Shown one piece after another: positions 16,331 to 23,142 of a stretch of 41,860 bases of DNA; the first letter of the stretch is position 1, and each line of letters starts with the position of its first letter. The stretch is from Lachnospiraceae bacterium (GTDB lineage: Bacteria > Bacillota > Clostridia > Lachnospirales > Lachnospiraceae), in assembly GCA_020860645.1 (NCBI GenBank), contig JAJBTX010000132.1, forward strand, positions 1 to 41,860, given 5' to 3'. Both the position numbers and the translations under genes were made by a program. The notes below the pieces were generated by a model. That model was not told the DNA's origin. It was given only the letters and a program-made list of their open reading frames with translations, and did no database searches.

Positions 16331-17425
16331 ATGACGAAAGTAGAGATTATCTCCGGATTTCTCGGAGCAGGAAAGACGACGCTGATCAAGAAGCTCCTGA
16401 AGGAGGCTTTCACCGGGGAACAGATCGTTCTGATCGAGAATGAGTTCGGCGAGATCGGCATCGACGGCGGTTTCATGAAGGAGGCAGGCATCCAGATCAC
16501 GGAGATGAATTCCGGCTGCATCTGCTGTTCGCTGGTCGGTGATTTCGGCACGGCGCTGAAGGAGGTCATCGACACCTACGCGCCCGACCGCATTCTGATC
16601 GAGCCCTCGGGAGTCGGCAAGCTCTCGGACGTGGCGAAGGCAGTGCGCGACGTGGCGAAGTACACGCCAGTGGAGGTCTCAAGCTCCGTGACGGTCGTGG
16701 ACGGCCTGAAATGCCGCATGTATATGAAGAATTTCGGTGAGTTCTTCAATAATCAGGTCGAGTACGCGGGGACGATCGTTATCAGCCGCACGCAGAAGAT
16801 GTCGGAGGAGAAGCTTGCGGCCTGTGTCGCCATGCTGAGAGAGAAGAATGAGAAGGCGACCATCATCACGACGCCCTGGGAGGAGCTCTCGGGCGAGCAG
16901 ATTCTCGCGGCCATGCAGCACCAGGATCTGATTATGAAGGAGGAGCTCGAGGAGTTGCACGAGCATCATCACGACGACGAGTGCGGCTGTGATCACGATC
17001 ATGAGCATCATCATGATCACGACGAGTGTGGCCACGACCATGATCATGAGCACCATCATGAGCACGAACATCATCATGATCACGATGACGAGTGCGGCTG
17101 CGGCCATGACCATCATCACGACCATGACCACCACCATCATCATGCGGACGAGGTCTTCTCGAGCTGGGGACAGGAGACGCCGAAGAAGTACGGCGAGGAG
17201 CAGCTGCGCGATATTCTGAAAAAGCTCTCCGATGACGATGAGTGCGGCATTATCCTGCGCGCGAAGGGCATCCTGCCCTGCACGGACGGGACCTGGCTCC
17301 ACTTCGACATGGTGCCGGAGGAGTTCGAGATCCGGCGCGGCGCGGCGGATTATACGGGCCGTCTGTGCGTGATCGGTTCCCATCTCAATGAGGATGAGCT
17401 CCGGAAGCTGTTTGAGCTGGCGTAA
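16331..17425 (+). CDS. CobW/COG0523 G3E GTPase with long His-rich metal-binding insert
   Basis: P-loop GTPase of the metal-chaperone family COG0523. The 364-residue protein has Walker A SGFLGAGKTT at ~8-17, the family's GCICC motif (CxCC, metal binding) within NSGCICCSLVGD at ~63-74, and a SGVGKLSD segment. The GTPase domain ends near 200. Residues ~209-272 form a run of His, Asp, Glu and Cys with repeated HDH, HHHD and DECGC units, which would bind several transition-metal ions. A CobW C-terminal domain follows (~275-364, ILRAKGILPCTDGTWLHFDM). Likely metals are Zn, Co or Ni; the sequence cannot decide. It appears cotranscribed with the next gene (14 bp apart). Confidence 0.9.
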   Translation: MTKVEIISGFLGAGKTTLIKKLLKEAFTGEQIVLIENEFGEIGIDGGFMKEAGIQITEMNSGCICCSLVGDFGTALKEVIDTYAPDRILIEPSGVGKLSDVAKAVRDVAKYTPVEVSSSVTVVDGLKCRMYMKNFGEFFNNQVEYAGTIVISRTQKMSEEKLAACVAMLREKNEKATIITTPWEELSGEQILAAMQHQDLIMKEELEELHEHHHDDECGCDHDHEHHHDHDECGHDHDHEHHHEHEHHHDHDDECGCGHDHHHDHDHHHHHADEVFSSWGQETPKKYGEEQLRDILKKLSDDDECGIILRAKGILPCTDGTWLHFDMVPEEFEIRRGAADYTGRLCVIGSHLNEDELRKLFELA

Positions 17426-17439
17426 ATGAGGTGAAGGCT

Positions 17440-18381
17440 ATGGCGAACATTCCTGTTTTTGTCATACACGGATTTCTGGAGAGCGGCAAGACCCGCTTCG
17501 CCTGTGAGACGCTTGCGGACGATTATTTCTCCGGCGGTGAGCGCAATCTCGTCATCGCCTGCGAGGAGGGAATCGAGGAGTACGAGGACGATCTCCTGAA
17601 GCAGAGTAACACCACCCTGGTCGTGCTGGAAGAGAAGTCCGAGCTGAATGAGAAATTTCTGACACAGTGCCAGCGGAAATATAAACCCACGCAGGTCATT
17701 GTGGAGTACAACTGCATGTGGACGCTCGACTATCTGCGCGACATGACGATGCCGCGCGGGTGGTTCACGGCACAGGTGATCACGATGGTGGACGCCTCGA
17801 CCTTTGACGTCTACCTGAAGAATATGAAGTCTCTCTTTATGGAGATGGCACGGGACGCGGATCTGATTATTTTCAATCGCAGCGACGAGACGACGCCGGC
17901 CGCCATGTACAAGCGCAATATGCGCGCGGTGAACCCACGGGCGCAGGTCGTCTTCGAGACAGAGGGCGGAGAGCCGCTGGAGTTCGAGGAGGAAATGCCC
18001 TTTGATGTGAATGCGGACGTGATCGAGATCGAGGATGCGGACTACGGGATCTGGTATATCGACGCGATGGAACATCCGGAGAAATACGACGGAAAGACGA
18101 TGGCATTCAAGGCGATGGTGTACAAGGGCGCGCGGCTGCCGAAGGGCTATTTCGTGCCGGGGCGCAGGGCGATGACCTGCTGTGCGGACGACACGGCTTT
18201 TATCGGCTTCCTCTGCAGCTCGTCCTACGTCGACCGCCTGAAAAACGGGCAGTGGGTCACGCTGACGGCAAAGGCTCACGTGGAGAAGCGTCCTGAGTAT
18301 CGCGATGAGGACGGACTGGTGCTGGTCTCCGCGGGACTGAAGAACGCGGAAAAGCCGGAGGAAGAGCTGGTATACTTCTAA
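17440..18381 (+). CDS. G3E-type P-loop protein fused to a TIGR03943/DUF1980-like domain
   Basis: A 313-residue protein of two parts. The N-terminal ~200 residues are a CobW-like P-loop fold: GFLESGKT at ~11-18, VNYNCMW-type region replaced by VEYNCMWTLDY, and IIFNRSDE in the place of the NKxD guanine-specificity motif. It lacks the CxCC motif of its neighbour. The C-terminal ~110 residues (FKAMVYKGARLPKGYFVPGR, then RAMTCCADDTAFIGFLC and GQWVTLTAK) look like the conserved C-terminal domain of TIGR03943/DUF1980 proteins, usually attached to a membrane permease partner. ATG 17440 follows GAGGTGA at 5 nt. Cotranscription suggests a shared role in metal handling. The C-terminal assignment is my reading and less certain than the N-terminal one. 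Confidence 0.75.
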   Translation: MANIPVFVIHGFLESGKTRFACETLADDYFSGGERNLVIACEEGIEEYEDDLLKQSNTTLVVLEEKSELNEKFLTQCQRKYKPTQVIVEYNCMWTLDYLRDMTMPRGWFTAQVITMVDASTFDVYLKNMKSLFMEMARDADLIIFNRSDETTPAAMYKRNMRAVNPRAQVVFETEGGEPLEFEEEMPFDVNADVIEIEDADYGIWYIDAMEHPEKYDGKTMAFKAMVYKGARLPKGYFVPGRRAMTCCADDTAFIGFLCSSSYVDRLKNGQWVTLTAKAHVEKRPEYRDEDGLVLVSAGLKNAEKPEEELVYF

Positions 18382-18409
18382 GGAGAGCCCGGAAATCGAA
18401 AAATTGCTA

Positions 18410-18463
18410 AAAAATATGGAATGACTGAGGCGGACTTCCCTCACGTGTCATTCCATATTTTTA
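18410..18463. terminator. Bidirectional terminator between the CobW pair and the XRE gene
   Basis: AAATATGGAATGAC pairs with GTCATTCCATATTT, with a second stem TGAGG/CCTCA at the top. A-run on the left and T-run on the right make it work for the converging genes on both strands. Confidence 0.88.
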
Positions 18464-18474
18464 TGTCTGCCAAC

Positions 18475-18795
18475 CTATTTTCTGGGAAACAGAACCTTCA
18501 GAAGATTGATCGCCAGCGTCTTTTCCTCGGGGGTCCGGTCATGCATGATCTGGATCAGGATATTGATGCTGTTGTCGTCGGTGGCTACCACATAGTCGGA
18601 CAGCAGGAAATCAATCGTGACGCCGAGACGATTCACGAGCTTTACGAGCTTGTCCAGCGTCAGGCTCCGCTCGCCTCTCTCAATCTGTCCGATATAGGCG
18701 GTCGAGACGCCGACGTCCTCTGCCAGCTTTTCCTGCGTGAGATTCAGCCTCAGGCGCTCTTCGCGGACTCTTCTTCCCAATGCGTGATAATCCAT
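18475..18795 (-). CDS. XRE-family transcriptional regulator
   Basis: A 106-residue single-domain DNA-binding protein. The helix-turn-helix reads LNLTQEKLAEDVGVSTAYIGQIERGERSL (~17-45), the Cro/C1 pattern. The rest is a short helical tail (IMHDRTPEEKTLAINLLKVL). Start ATG at 18795 on the minus strand is preceded by AAGGAAGG; an upstream in-frame codon adds 16 unrelated residues without a ribosome binding site. It diverges from the unknown gene at 19027. Targets are unknown; such small XRE proteins often regulate their own or the adjacent gene. Confidence 0.85.
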   Translation of the reverse strand: MDYHALGRRVREERLRLNLTQEKLAEDVGVSTAYIGQIERGERSLTLDKLVKLVNRLGVTIDFLLSDYVVATDDNSINILIQIMHDRTPEEKTLAINLLKVLFPRK

Positions 18796-18854
18796 TTTTG
18801 CTACCTTCCTTTCTACAGCAATCGGTCTAAACAAATAATACAAGGAAACCCCCG

Positions 18855-18872
18855 CGGAATAGAATCCGCGAA
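18855..18872. promoter_or_regulatory. Small inverted repeat between XRE gene and unknown gene
   Basis: CGCGGA and TCCGCG separated by six bases form a perfect dyad, ~60 bp upstream of the XRE start on its strand. Either an operator or a leader hairpin. The rest of 18796-18958 is AT-rich and holds nothing else I recognise. Confidence 0.35.
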
Positions 18873-18958
18873 ATGTGTTATTTAGTGAAACATTTCCGTA
18901 TCCTGCTGTAATTCTAAAAAAATTATAAACAATTTCTAAATTATTTTCATCAGAAAAC

Positions 18959-18987
18959 TTGTATTTTTGATACCGAAGGAGTATAAT
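18959..18987 (+). promoter_or_regulatory. Promoter of the gene at 19027
   Basis: TTGTAT (18959-18964), 17-bp spacer, TATAAT (18982-18987). Transcription would begin ~33 bp before the start codon. Confidence 0.8.
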
Positions 18988-19026
18988 TTCAATATCTTTT
19001 CGTTATGGATAGAAAAGAGGACAGTT

Positions 19027-19536
19027 ATGGACAGAACGGAAGCGCTGGAAAAGCTGATTACGGCTTTTGAGGCCTATTATGATATAAAAAGAGAAGGCAC
19101 GGAGCCTTTCGCGGCGGAGGCGGAGTTCAGCCTCCATGACGAGCAGTATTTTCTGATTAAGAGTGCGCGGATCAGCGAGGTGGACACGAAGGAGTTTGTC
19201 TATTTCGCGTCTGTGGAGACACTTGATGCGGAGACGCTTGCCAGCCTGGACGAGGCCGCGTGGGAGCGCGGCATCGCAAGGGTGCAGCCGCACGCCGATC
19301 ACCGGAACAGCGATGTGATCCTCTATATTCTGGCCGACCACGTCGAGCCAGAAGCGATGGCGCAGATAAAGAAGCTGCGCCACTACAAGAGCTATCGCCA
19401 TGGGTTCCATGGCTGGAGCCATTACCGTTTGGCTGTGATTGAGCTTTCTTCGGGGAAAACGGCCAGCAACCGCCAGGGTCGCGACCAGGAGAAGCTCGTG
19501 AACAACATTATACGTAACAGTTCAGAACAGCATTGA
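19027..19536 (+). CDS. Conserved-looking protein of unknown function
   Basis: I do not recognise this 169-residue protein. It is soluble, acidic in its first two thirds, and has no signal peptide or membrane segment. Visible features: a helical N-terminus (RTEALEKLITAFEAYYDIKR), a beta-rich middle with DEQYFLIKSARISEVDTKE, an ILYILADHVEP segment with DHVEPEAM, and a His/Tyr-rich stretch KKLRHYKSYRHGFHGWSHYR near residues 120-140. ATG 19027 follows AGAGG; the open frame extends upstream to 18967, but that start lies at the promoter. The stop codon TGA (19534-19536) touches the following terminator-like stem. The proper promoter and normal codon use suggest a real gene. Function cannot be inferred from neighbours. 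Confidence 0.75.
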   Translation: MDRTEALEKLITAFEAYYDIKREGTEPFAAEAEFSLHDEQYFLIKSARISEVDTKEFVYFASVETLDAETLASLDEAAWERGIARVQPHADHRNSDVILYILADHVEPEAMAQIKKLRHYKSYRHGFHGWSHYRLAVIELSSGKTASNRQGRDQEKLVNNIIRNSSEQH

Positions 19537-19588
19537 AATGAAAAGACAGACTGTGCAGGTTTACCTGCTAAAGGCTGTGTTTTCATTT
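19536..19588 (+). terminator. Terminator-like stem after the unknown gene
   Basis: AAATGAAAA-g-ACAG (19536-19549) pairs with CTGT-g-TTTTCATTT (19575-19588). Inside is a second stem GCAGGT/ACCTGC (19555-19560, 19563-19568). The 3' end TTTTCATTT is an impure T-run, so termination may be partial and allow read-through into the cstA leader. Confidence 0.6.
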
Positions 19589-19591
19589 CGG

Positions 19592-19669
19592 GATGGGCGG
19601 AACGCCCATCAAGCCTCAGACATATGACGCGTAAGCGGCATATAGCCTTCGAAGAAGGCGGTCTGTGGC
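19592..19669 (+). ncRNA. Compact folded leader of cstA: hairpin plus three-way junction
   Basis: Four stems can be drawn. First, GATGGGCG (19592-19599) with CGCCCATC (19603-19610). Then a closing helix GCCTCAGAC (19613-19621) with GTCTGTGGC (19661-19669), one T-T mismatch. Inside it, ATATG-A-CGC (19622-19630) pairs with GCG-G-CATAT (19635-19643) under a GTAA tetraloop, and GCCTTC (19645-19650) pairs with GAAGGC (19654-19659). Linkers at the junction are 0, 1 and 1 nt. It ends 51 nt before cstA. I cannot match it to a riboswitch class I know, so the role as a regulatory RNA is inference. Confidence 0.55.
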
Positions 19670-19720
19670 CTGCTGTGCTGAATAGTTACCGCAATCCACA
19701 AAGGAAGGGAGTAGTAAAAA

Positions 19721-21430
19721 ATGACAGCATTACTTATTATTCTTGCAGCTATCGTTCTGCTCGTCATCGGCTATGTATTTTACGGTTCATGGCTGGCGAA
19801 GCAGTGGGGCATTGACCCGAGCAAGAAGACCCCGGCAATCGAGATGGAGGACGGCGTAGACTATGTCGCGGCCCCGTCGGCAGTTCTGATGGGACATCAT
19901 TTCTCCTCGATCGCAGGCGCAGGCCCGATCAACGGACCGATTCAGGCGTCTGTGTTTGGCTGGCTGCCCGTGTTTCTGTGGTGTGTGATCGGAGGTATTT
20001 TCTTTGGCGGTCTGCAGGACTTCGGTTCTCTGTTTGCCTCTGTTCGCAATGAAGGAAAATCTGTTGGTGAGATCATCAAATCCTCGATGGGCAAGCGTGC
20101 GCAGAAGCTCTTCACGATCTTCGCGCTGCTCGTTCTGATTCTGGTTATCGCCTCCTTCGTCAACGTCGTGGCGGGCACCTTCGCTACCGCGGCTGGCTCT
20201 GAGGTGATGTTCGGCATCGTGGCGAACCCGACCGGCAATCAGACGACGGCCATGATTTCGCTTCTGTTCATCGTCCTGGCTATCATCTATGGTATCCTGA
20301 CGAACCGCTTCGGCCTGAAGACCGGCCCGGCGACGGTCATCGGCATCATCGGTATCGTACTCGCTGTTGCCATCGGCCTGAACTTTGGACTGGCTCTGTC
20401 GCGTTTCTGGTGGATCGTCCTGATCGGCGTCTACATCACGATCGCGTCCCTGCTGCCGGTATGGATCATGCTGCAGCCGCGTGACTATCTGTCCAGCTTC
20501 CTGCTGTATGGCATGATCATCCTGGCGCTGATCGGAATCGTGTTCTCGGCCTTCACGGGCACGGCGACCTTTGAGCTGCCGATGTTCACCGGCTGGAGCA
20601 ATTCTCTGGGAACGCTGTTCCCGACCCTGTTCATCACGGTTGCCTGCGGCGCCTGCTCCGGTTTCCACAGCCTGATCGCTACCGGTACCTCTTCGAAGCA
20701 GCTCGCCAATGAGGGCGACGCGAAGGTGATCGGTTACGGTTCCATGCTGATTGAGTCTGCGCTGGGTATCATCTCCCTGATCGCAGTCGGCATGGTCTTC
20801 ACGAAGTACACGGCTGGTGAGTTCGGTTCTCCGGCAGTTGCGTTTGCGAGCGGCATTGCGACGATGTTCGGCACGGAGTCTCCGTCCTACAACACGATCT
20901 ACGCGCTGCTGACGCTGGCGGTATCCGTATTCGCGCTGACGTCTCTGGACACCGGCACCCGTCTTTCCCGCTTCATGTTCTCCGAGCTGTTCCTGAAGGA
21001 GAATGAGAAGTCCTACAAGGATGCGGACGGTATCCGTTCCGTGCTGGCGTATCCGCTGGTCGGCACTGCTTTCATGGTTATTGTAGGCTGCATCCTCGGC
21101 GGACTGAGCCTGAGCCAGATCTGGGGCCTGTTCGGAGCCGCGAATCAGCTGCTTGCCGGTATCGCGCTGATGGCTGTCGCTGCGTGGCTTGGAAATATCG
21201 GAAAGAACAACAAGATGTTCTACATCCCGATGGTGTTCATGCTCGTTGCTACGCTGTGCAGCCTGGTCATCACGATCCGGAAAAAGATCGCCCTCATCGG
21301 CGCTGCTTCTGCTGCATGGGGTGACTGGTTCCAGCTGATTCTTGCTGCCGCGATGGTGATCCTGGCTATCTTCCTTGTTGTGGAAGGCGTGCAGGTATTC
21401 AGCAAGCAGGCGAAGGAAAAGGCCGCTTAA
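19721..21430 (+). CDS. cstA: Carbon starvation protein CstA family transporter
   Basis: A polytopic membrane protein of 569 residues; relatives import peptides or pyruvate during carbon limitation. Diagnostic segments are FYGSWLAKQWGIDP with TPAIEMEDGVDYVAAP (~18-45), GHHFSSIAGAGPINGP (~52-67), the RNEGKSVGEI block, ACGACSGFHSLIATGTSSKQ (~305-325), and SLDTGTRLSRF. About 15 hydrophobic segments are present. It has the shorter C-terminus common in Firmicutes. ATG 19721 follows GGAAGGGAG. A folded leader lies directly upstream and may regulate it. Substrate (pyruvate or peptides) cannot be decided. Confidence 0.93.
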   Translation: MTALLIILAAIVLLVIGYVFYGSWLAKQWGIDPSKKTPAIEMEDGVDYVAAPSAVLMGHHFSSIAGAGPINGPIQASVFGWLPVFLWCVIGGIFFGGLQDFGSLFASVRNEGKSVGEIIKSSMGKRAQKLFTIFALLVLILVIASFVNVVAGTFATAAGSEVMFGIVANPTGNQTTAMISLLFIVLAIIYGILTNRFGLKTGPATVIGIIGIVLAVAIGLNFGLALSRFWWIVLIGVYITIASLLPVWIMLQPRDYLSSFLLYGMIILALIGIVFSAFTGTATFELPMFTGWSNSLGTLFPTLFITVACGACSGFHSLIATGTSSKQLANEGDAKVIGYGSMLIESALGIISLIAVGMVFTKYTAGEFGSPAVAFASGIATMFGTESPSYNTIYALLTLAVSVFALTSLDTGTRLSRFMFSELFLKENEKSYKDADGIRSVLAYPLVGTAFMVIVGCILGGLSLSQIWGLFGAANQLLAGIALMAVAAWLGNIGKNNKMFYIPMVFMLVATLCSLVITIRKKIALIGAASAAWGDWFQLILAAAMVILAIFLVVEGVQVFSKQAKEKAA

Positions 21431-21439
21431 AAAAAGTGG

Positions 21440-21468
21440 TTGACGTGAACGATTTACAATGCTATAAT
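21440..21468 (+). promoter_or_regulatory. Promoter of the tRNA-Leu pair
   Basis: TTGACG (21440-21445), 17-bp spacer, TATAAT (21463-21468) with TGC upstream (extended -10). Transcription should begin near 21475, exactly the first base of a perfect nine-pair hairpin CGCTGAGCC/GGCTCAGCG (21475-21497) that ends 4 nt before the first tRNA. Confidence 0.88.
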
Positions 21469-21501
21469 ACATATCGCTGAGCCGGAAAGGCTCAGCGATG
21501 T

Positions 21502-21585
21502 GCGGAAGTGTCGGAATTGGCAGACGAGCAAGACTAAGGATCTTGTGCTCGCAAGGGCGTGTGGGTTCAAGTCCCATCTTCCGCA
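21502..21585 (+). tRNA. tRNA-Leu (anticodon AAG)
   Basis: Acceptor GCGGAAG pairs with CTTCCGC (21578-21584), discriminator A. Anticodon stem CAAGA/TCTTG encloses CTAAGGA, giving anticodon AAG. A long variable arm marks a class II tRNA. CCA is not encoded. Confidence 0.93.
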
Positions 21586-21626
21586 TAGAGCAGGTATGAA
21601 TGCTCTTAAAAAATTTCATATGGCTT

Positions 21627-21711
21627 GCGGAAGTGTCGGAATTGGCAGACGAGCAAGATTCAGGTTCTTGTGAGCGTTACGCTCGTGTGGGTTCAAGTCC
21701 CATCTTCCGCA
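21627..21711 (+). tRNA. tRNA-Leu (anticodon CAG)
   Basis: Acceptor GCGGAAG (21627-21633) pairs with CTTCCGC (21704-21710). The loop TTCAGGT gives anticodon CAG. The body is nearly identical to the preceding tRNA-Leu, differing in loop and variable arm (GAGCGTTACGCTC), so it arose by local duplication. The spacer of 41 nt has no promoter, so both come from one transcript. Confidence 0.93.
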
Positions 21712-21716
21712 TAAAG

Positions 21717-21751
21717 GAAATCCCCGGAGAAAGTTCTTCGGGGATTTCTTT
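21717..21751 (+). terminator. Terminator after the tRNA-Leu pair
   Basis: GAAATCCCCG pairs with CGGGGATTTC around a 12-base loop, then TTT. It lies just before the 3' end of the converging CapA-like gene. Confidence 0.87.
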
Positions 21752-21769
21752 GTCAGAGCAAGGCCCTGT

Positions 21770-22969
21770 TTACTCTGTCGCTTGCAGGGTGCCGTCCGCC
21801 GTGACTTCCGCGCCGAAGGAGAGCTCCGTCAGGCGGCTGTACAGCGTCTCCGGCGTGCTGATGACGGAGAGCGCCTGCCCGCTGCCCTTTCGCTGGCAGG
21901 GGACGAGCTGAATTTCCAGAGAATCGTCTGCCCCGAAGGAGGCCTCGAGGAGCAGCGTCTCGCCGGTCTGGTTGCTGAAGAGGTAGTTGCCGAGGCTGTA
22001 GACGATGGGGACGCCGTTGTAATACTCGAAACCCTGGAGCACATGCGGATGACAGCCAACGATCAGATCAGCGCCTGCGTCGATGTAGCCCTGCGCGAGC
22101 GTGCGCTGGTAGTCCTCCGGCGTCTCATTGCGCTCAACACCCCAGTGAACGAAGACAATGACATGGTCGTACATGGCGTCCGCCTCTGCGATGGCTGCGT
22201 TGAGCCGCGTCGCGTCATAGGTCTGGAAGAGACCGGGCTGGCTGCTGGTGGCGTACCAGTCGTAAGACGGCGAAACGCGCGTCGCTCCGAAGATCGCGAA
22301 GCTCTGGCCGTTCACTGTGCAGATTGCGGGAGCAGAGGCCTCGGCCAGGTCATATCCGCCGCCGATGTAGGTGATCCCGGCCTGACTGAGCGTGTCCAGC
22401 GTGTCGCAGAACGCGTCCTGCCCGTAGTCCAGCGCGTGATTATTTGCAATCGTGACGATATCCGTTCCCAGATCCTGCAGGATGGACACATATTTGGGAT
22501 CAGTGCGGAAGCTGTACTGTTTTTCCTCGTTCGCTTCGCCACGCAGACTGAAGGGAAATTCTTCATTTAACAGGAAGAGATCCGCGTCCTGCATGTGGGA
22601 CAACATCTCCGCGTCCGCGATTGCGGCGATGCCGGACCTGTCGTAGGCGTCAAGATAGATGTCGGAGAACAGAACGTCGCCGGCGAAGGCCAGAAGGGCG
22701 GTGTCAGAAACTGTTTCGTCCTCGTTGTATTTTTCGACATCCTCGTCCGTGGTTTCCTCCGGAACTTCGTTTTCCTCTTCTGGAATATTCATGTCTGCCG
22801 TTTCCGTTTCTGAAACTTCCGAGGGAGTATCTTCCTCACTTTCTGTAATTTCAGCCTTCTCCTCTGCCTGCTCTGTGCCAGTATTTGTCCGGAAAAACAG
22901 GAGCCAGACAGCCATCAGCACAACGCCGATGATAAGTCCGATTCCCAGACCTTTTATTAAACTTTTCAT
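21770..22969 (-). CDS. CapA family protein (metallophosphatase fold)
   Basis: A 399-residue membrane-anchored protein of the CapA/PgsA family (poly-gamma-glutamate or capsule-related). One N-terminal transmembrane segment (LGIGLIIGVVLMAVWLLFF, ~8-26) is followed by an acidic linker of ~60 residues. The catalytic-fold domain opens with LAFAGDVLFSD (~93) and has IVTIANNHALDYG, VFVHWGVERN and VGCHPHVLQG, the metal-binding D, N and H motifs of calcineurin-like CapA. The domain should face outside. ATG 22969 follows GGAGG on its strand. No pgsBC genes lie nearby, so it probably works alone on cell-surface material. It diverges from pyrC. Confidence 0.88.
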   Translation of the reverse strand: MKSLIKGLGIGLIIGVVLMAVWLLFFRTNTGTEQAEEKAEITESEEDTPSEVSETETADMNIPEEENEVPEETTDEDVEKYNEDETVSDTALLAFAGDVLFSDIYLDAYDRSGIAAIADAEMLSHMQDADLFLLNEEFPFSLRGEANEEKQYSFRTDPKYVSILQDLGTDIVTIANNHALDYGQDAFCDTLDTLSQAGITYIGGGYDLAEASAPAICTVNGQSFAIFGATRVSPSYDWYATSSQPGLFQTYDATRLNAAIAEADAMYDHVIVFVHWGVERNETPEDYQRTLAQGYIDAGADLIVGCHPHVLQGFEYYNGVPIVYSLGNYLFSNQTGETLLLEASFGADDSLEIQLVPCQRKGSGQALSVISTPETLYSRLTELSFGAEVTADGTLQATE

Positions 22970-22985
22970 AGACACCTCCGCCTGG

Positions 22986-22991
22986 AGTATA
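22986..22991 (-). promoter_or_regulatory. Extended -10 for the CapA-like gene
   Basis: On the minus strand TGC-TATACT, with no clear -35. It lies ~17 bp before the start codon, so the leader would be very short. Confidence 0.45.
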
Positions 22992-23014
22992 GCATGATTC
23001 CGTGCGAAAAGCTA

Positions 23015-23043
23015 TTTCTTTTGGAACAGGCGTCTGTTATACT
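23015..23043 (+). promoter_or_regulatory. Probable pyrC promoter and leader stem
   Basis: TGT-TATACT (-10 at 23038-23043) with a weak -35 TTTCTT (23015-23020) at 17 bp. The ~90-nt leader holds a GC-rich stem with inner CCTGC-GC-GCAGG and flanking CCGG/CCGG. I see neither a T-run nor a PyrR-box consensus. Confidence 0.5.
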
Positions 23044-23142
23044 GTTCATAGTGCAGTGCTTTGCAGATGGCCGGGTCCTGCGCGCAGGAAGGTCCGGCGA
23101 TTTGGAATGCGTGATATCAGACGAAGATGGAGGATAAAGGCA

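Noticed and set aside
19787-21619. 610-codon open frame on the minus strand over cstA and the tRNA-Leu genes
   Set aside because: Mirror frame of a GC-biased membrane protein gene; the translation is low-complexity Arg, Gln and Asp and it crosses two tRNAs.
21502-21711. tRNA-Leu repeat as att sites
   Set aside because: Both copies are complete, functional-looking tRNAs with different anticodons and only 41 nt between them.
23044-23142. PyrR attenuator before pyrC
   Set aside because: There is a GC-rich stem but no T-run and no recognisable PyrR-binding loop.
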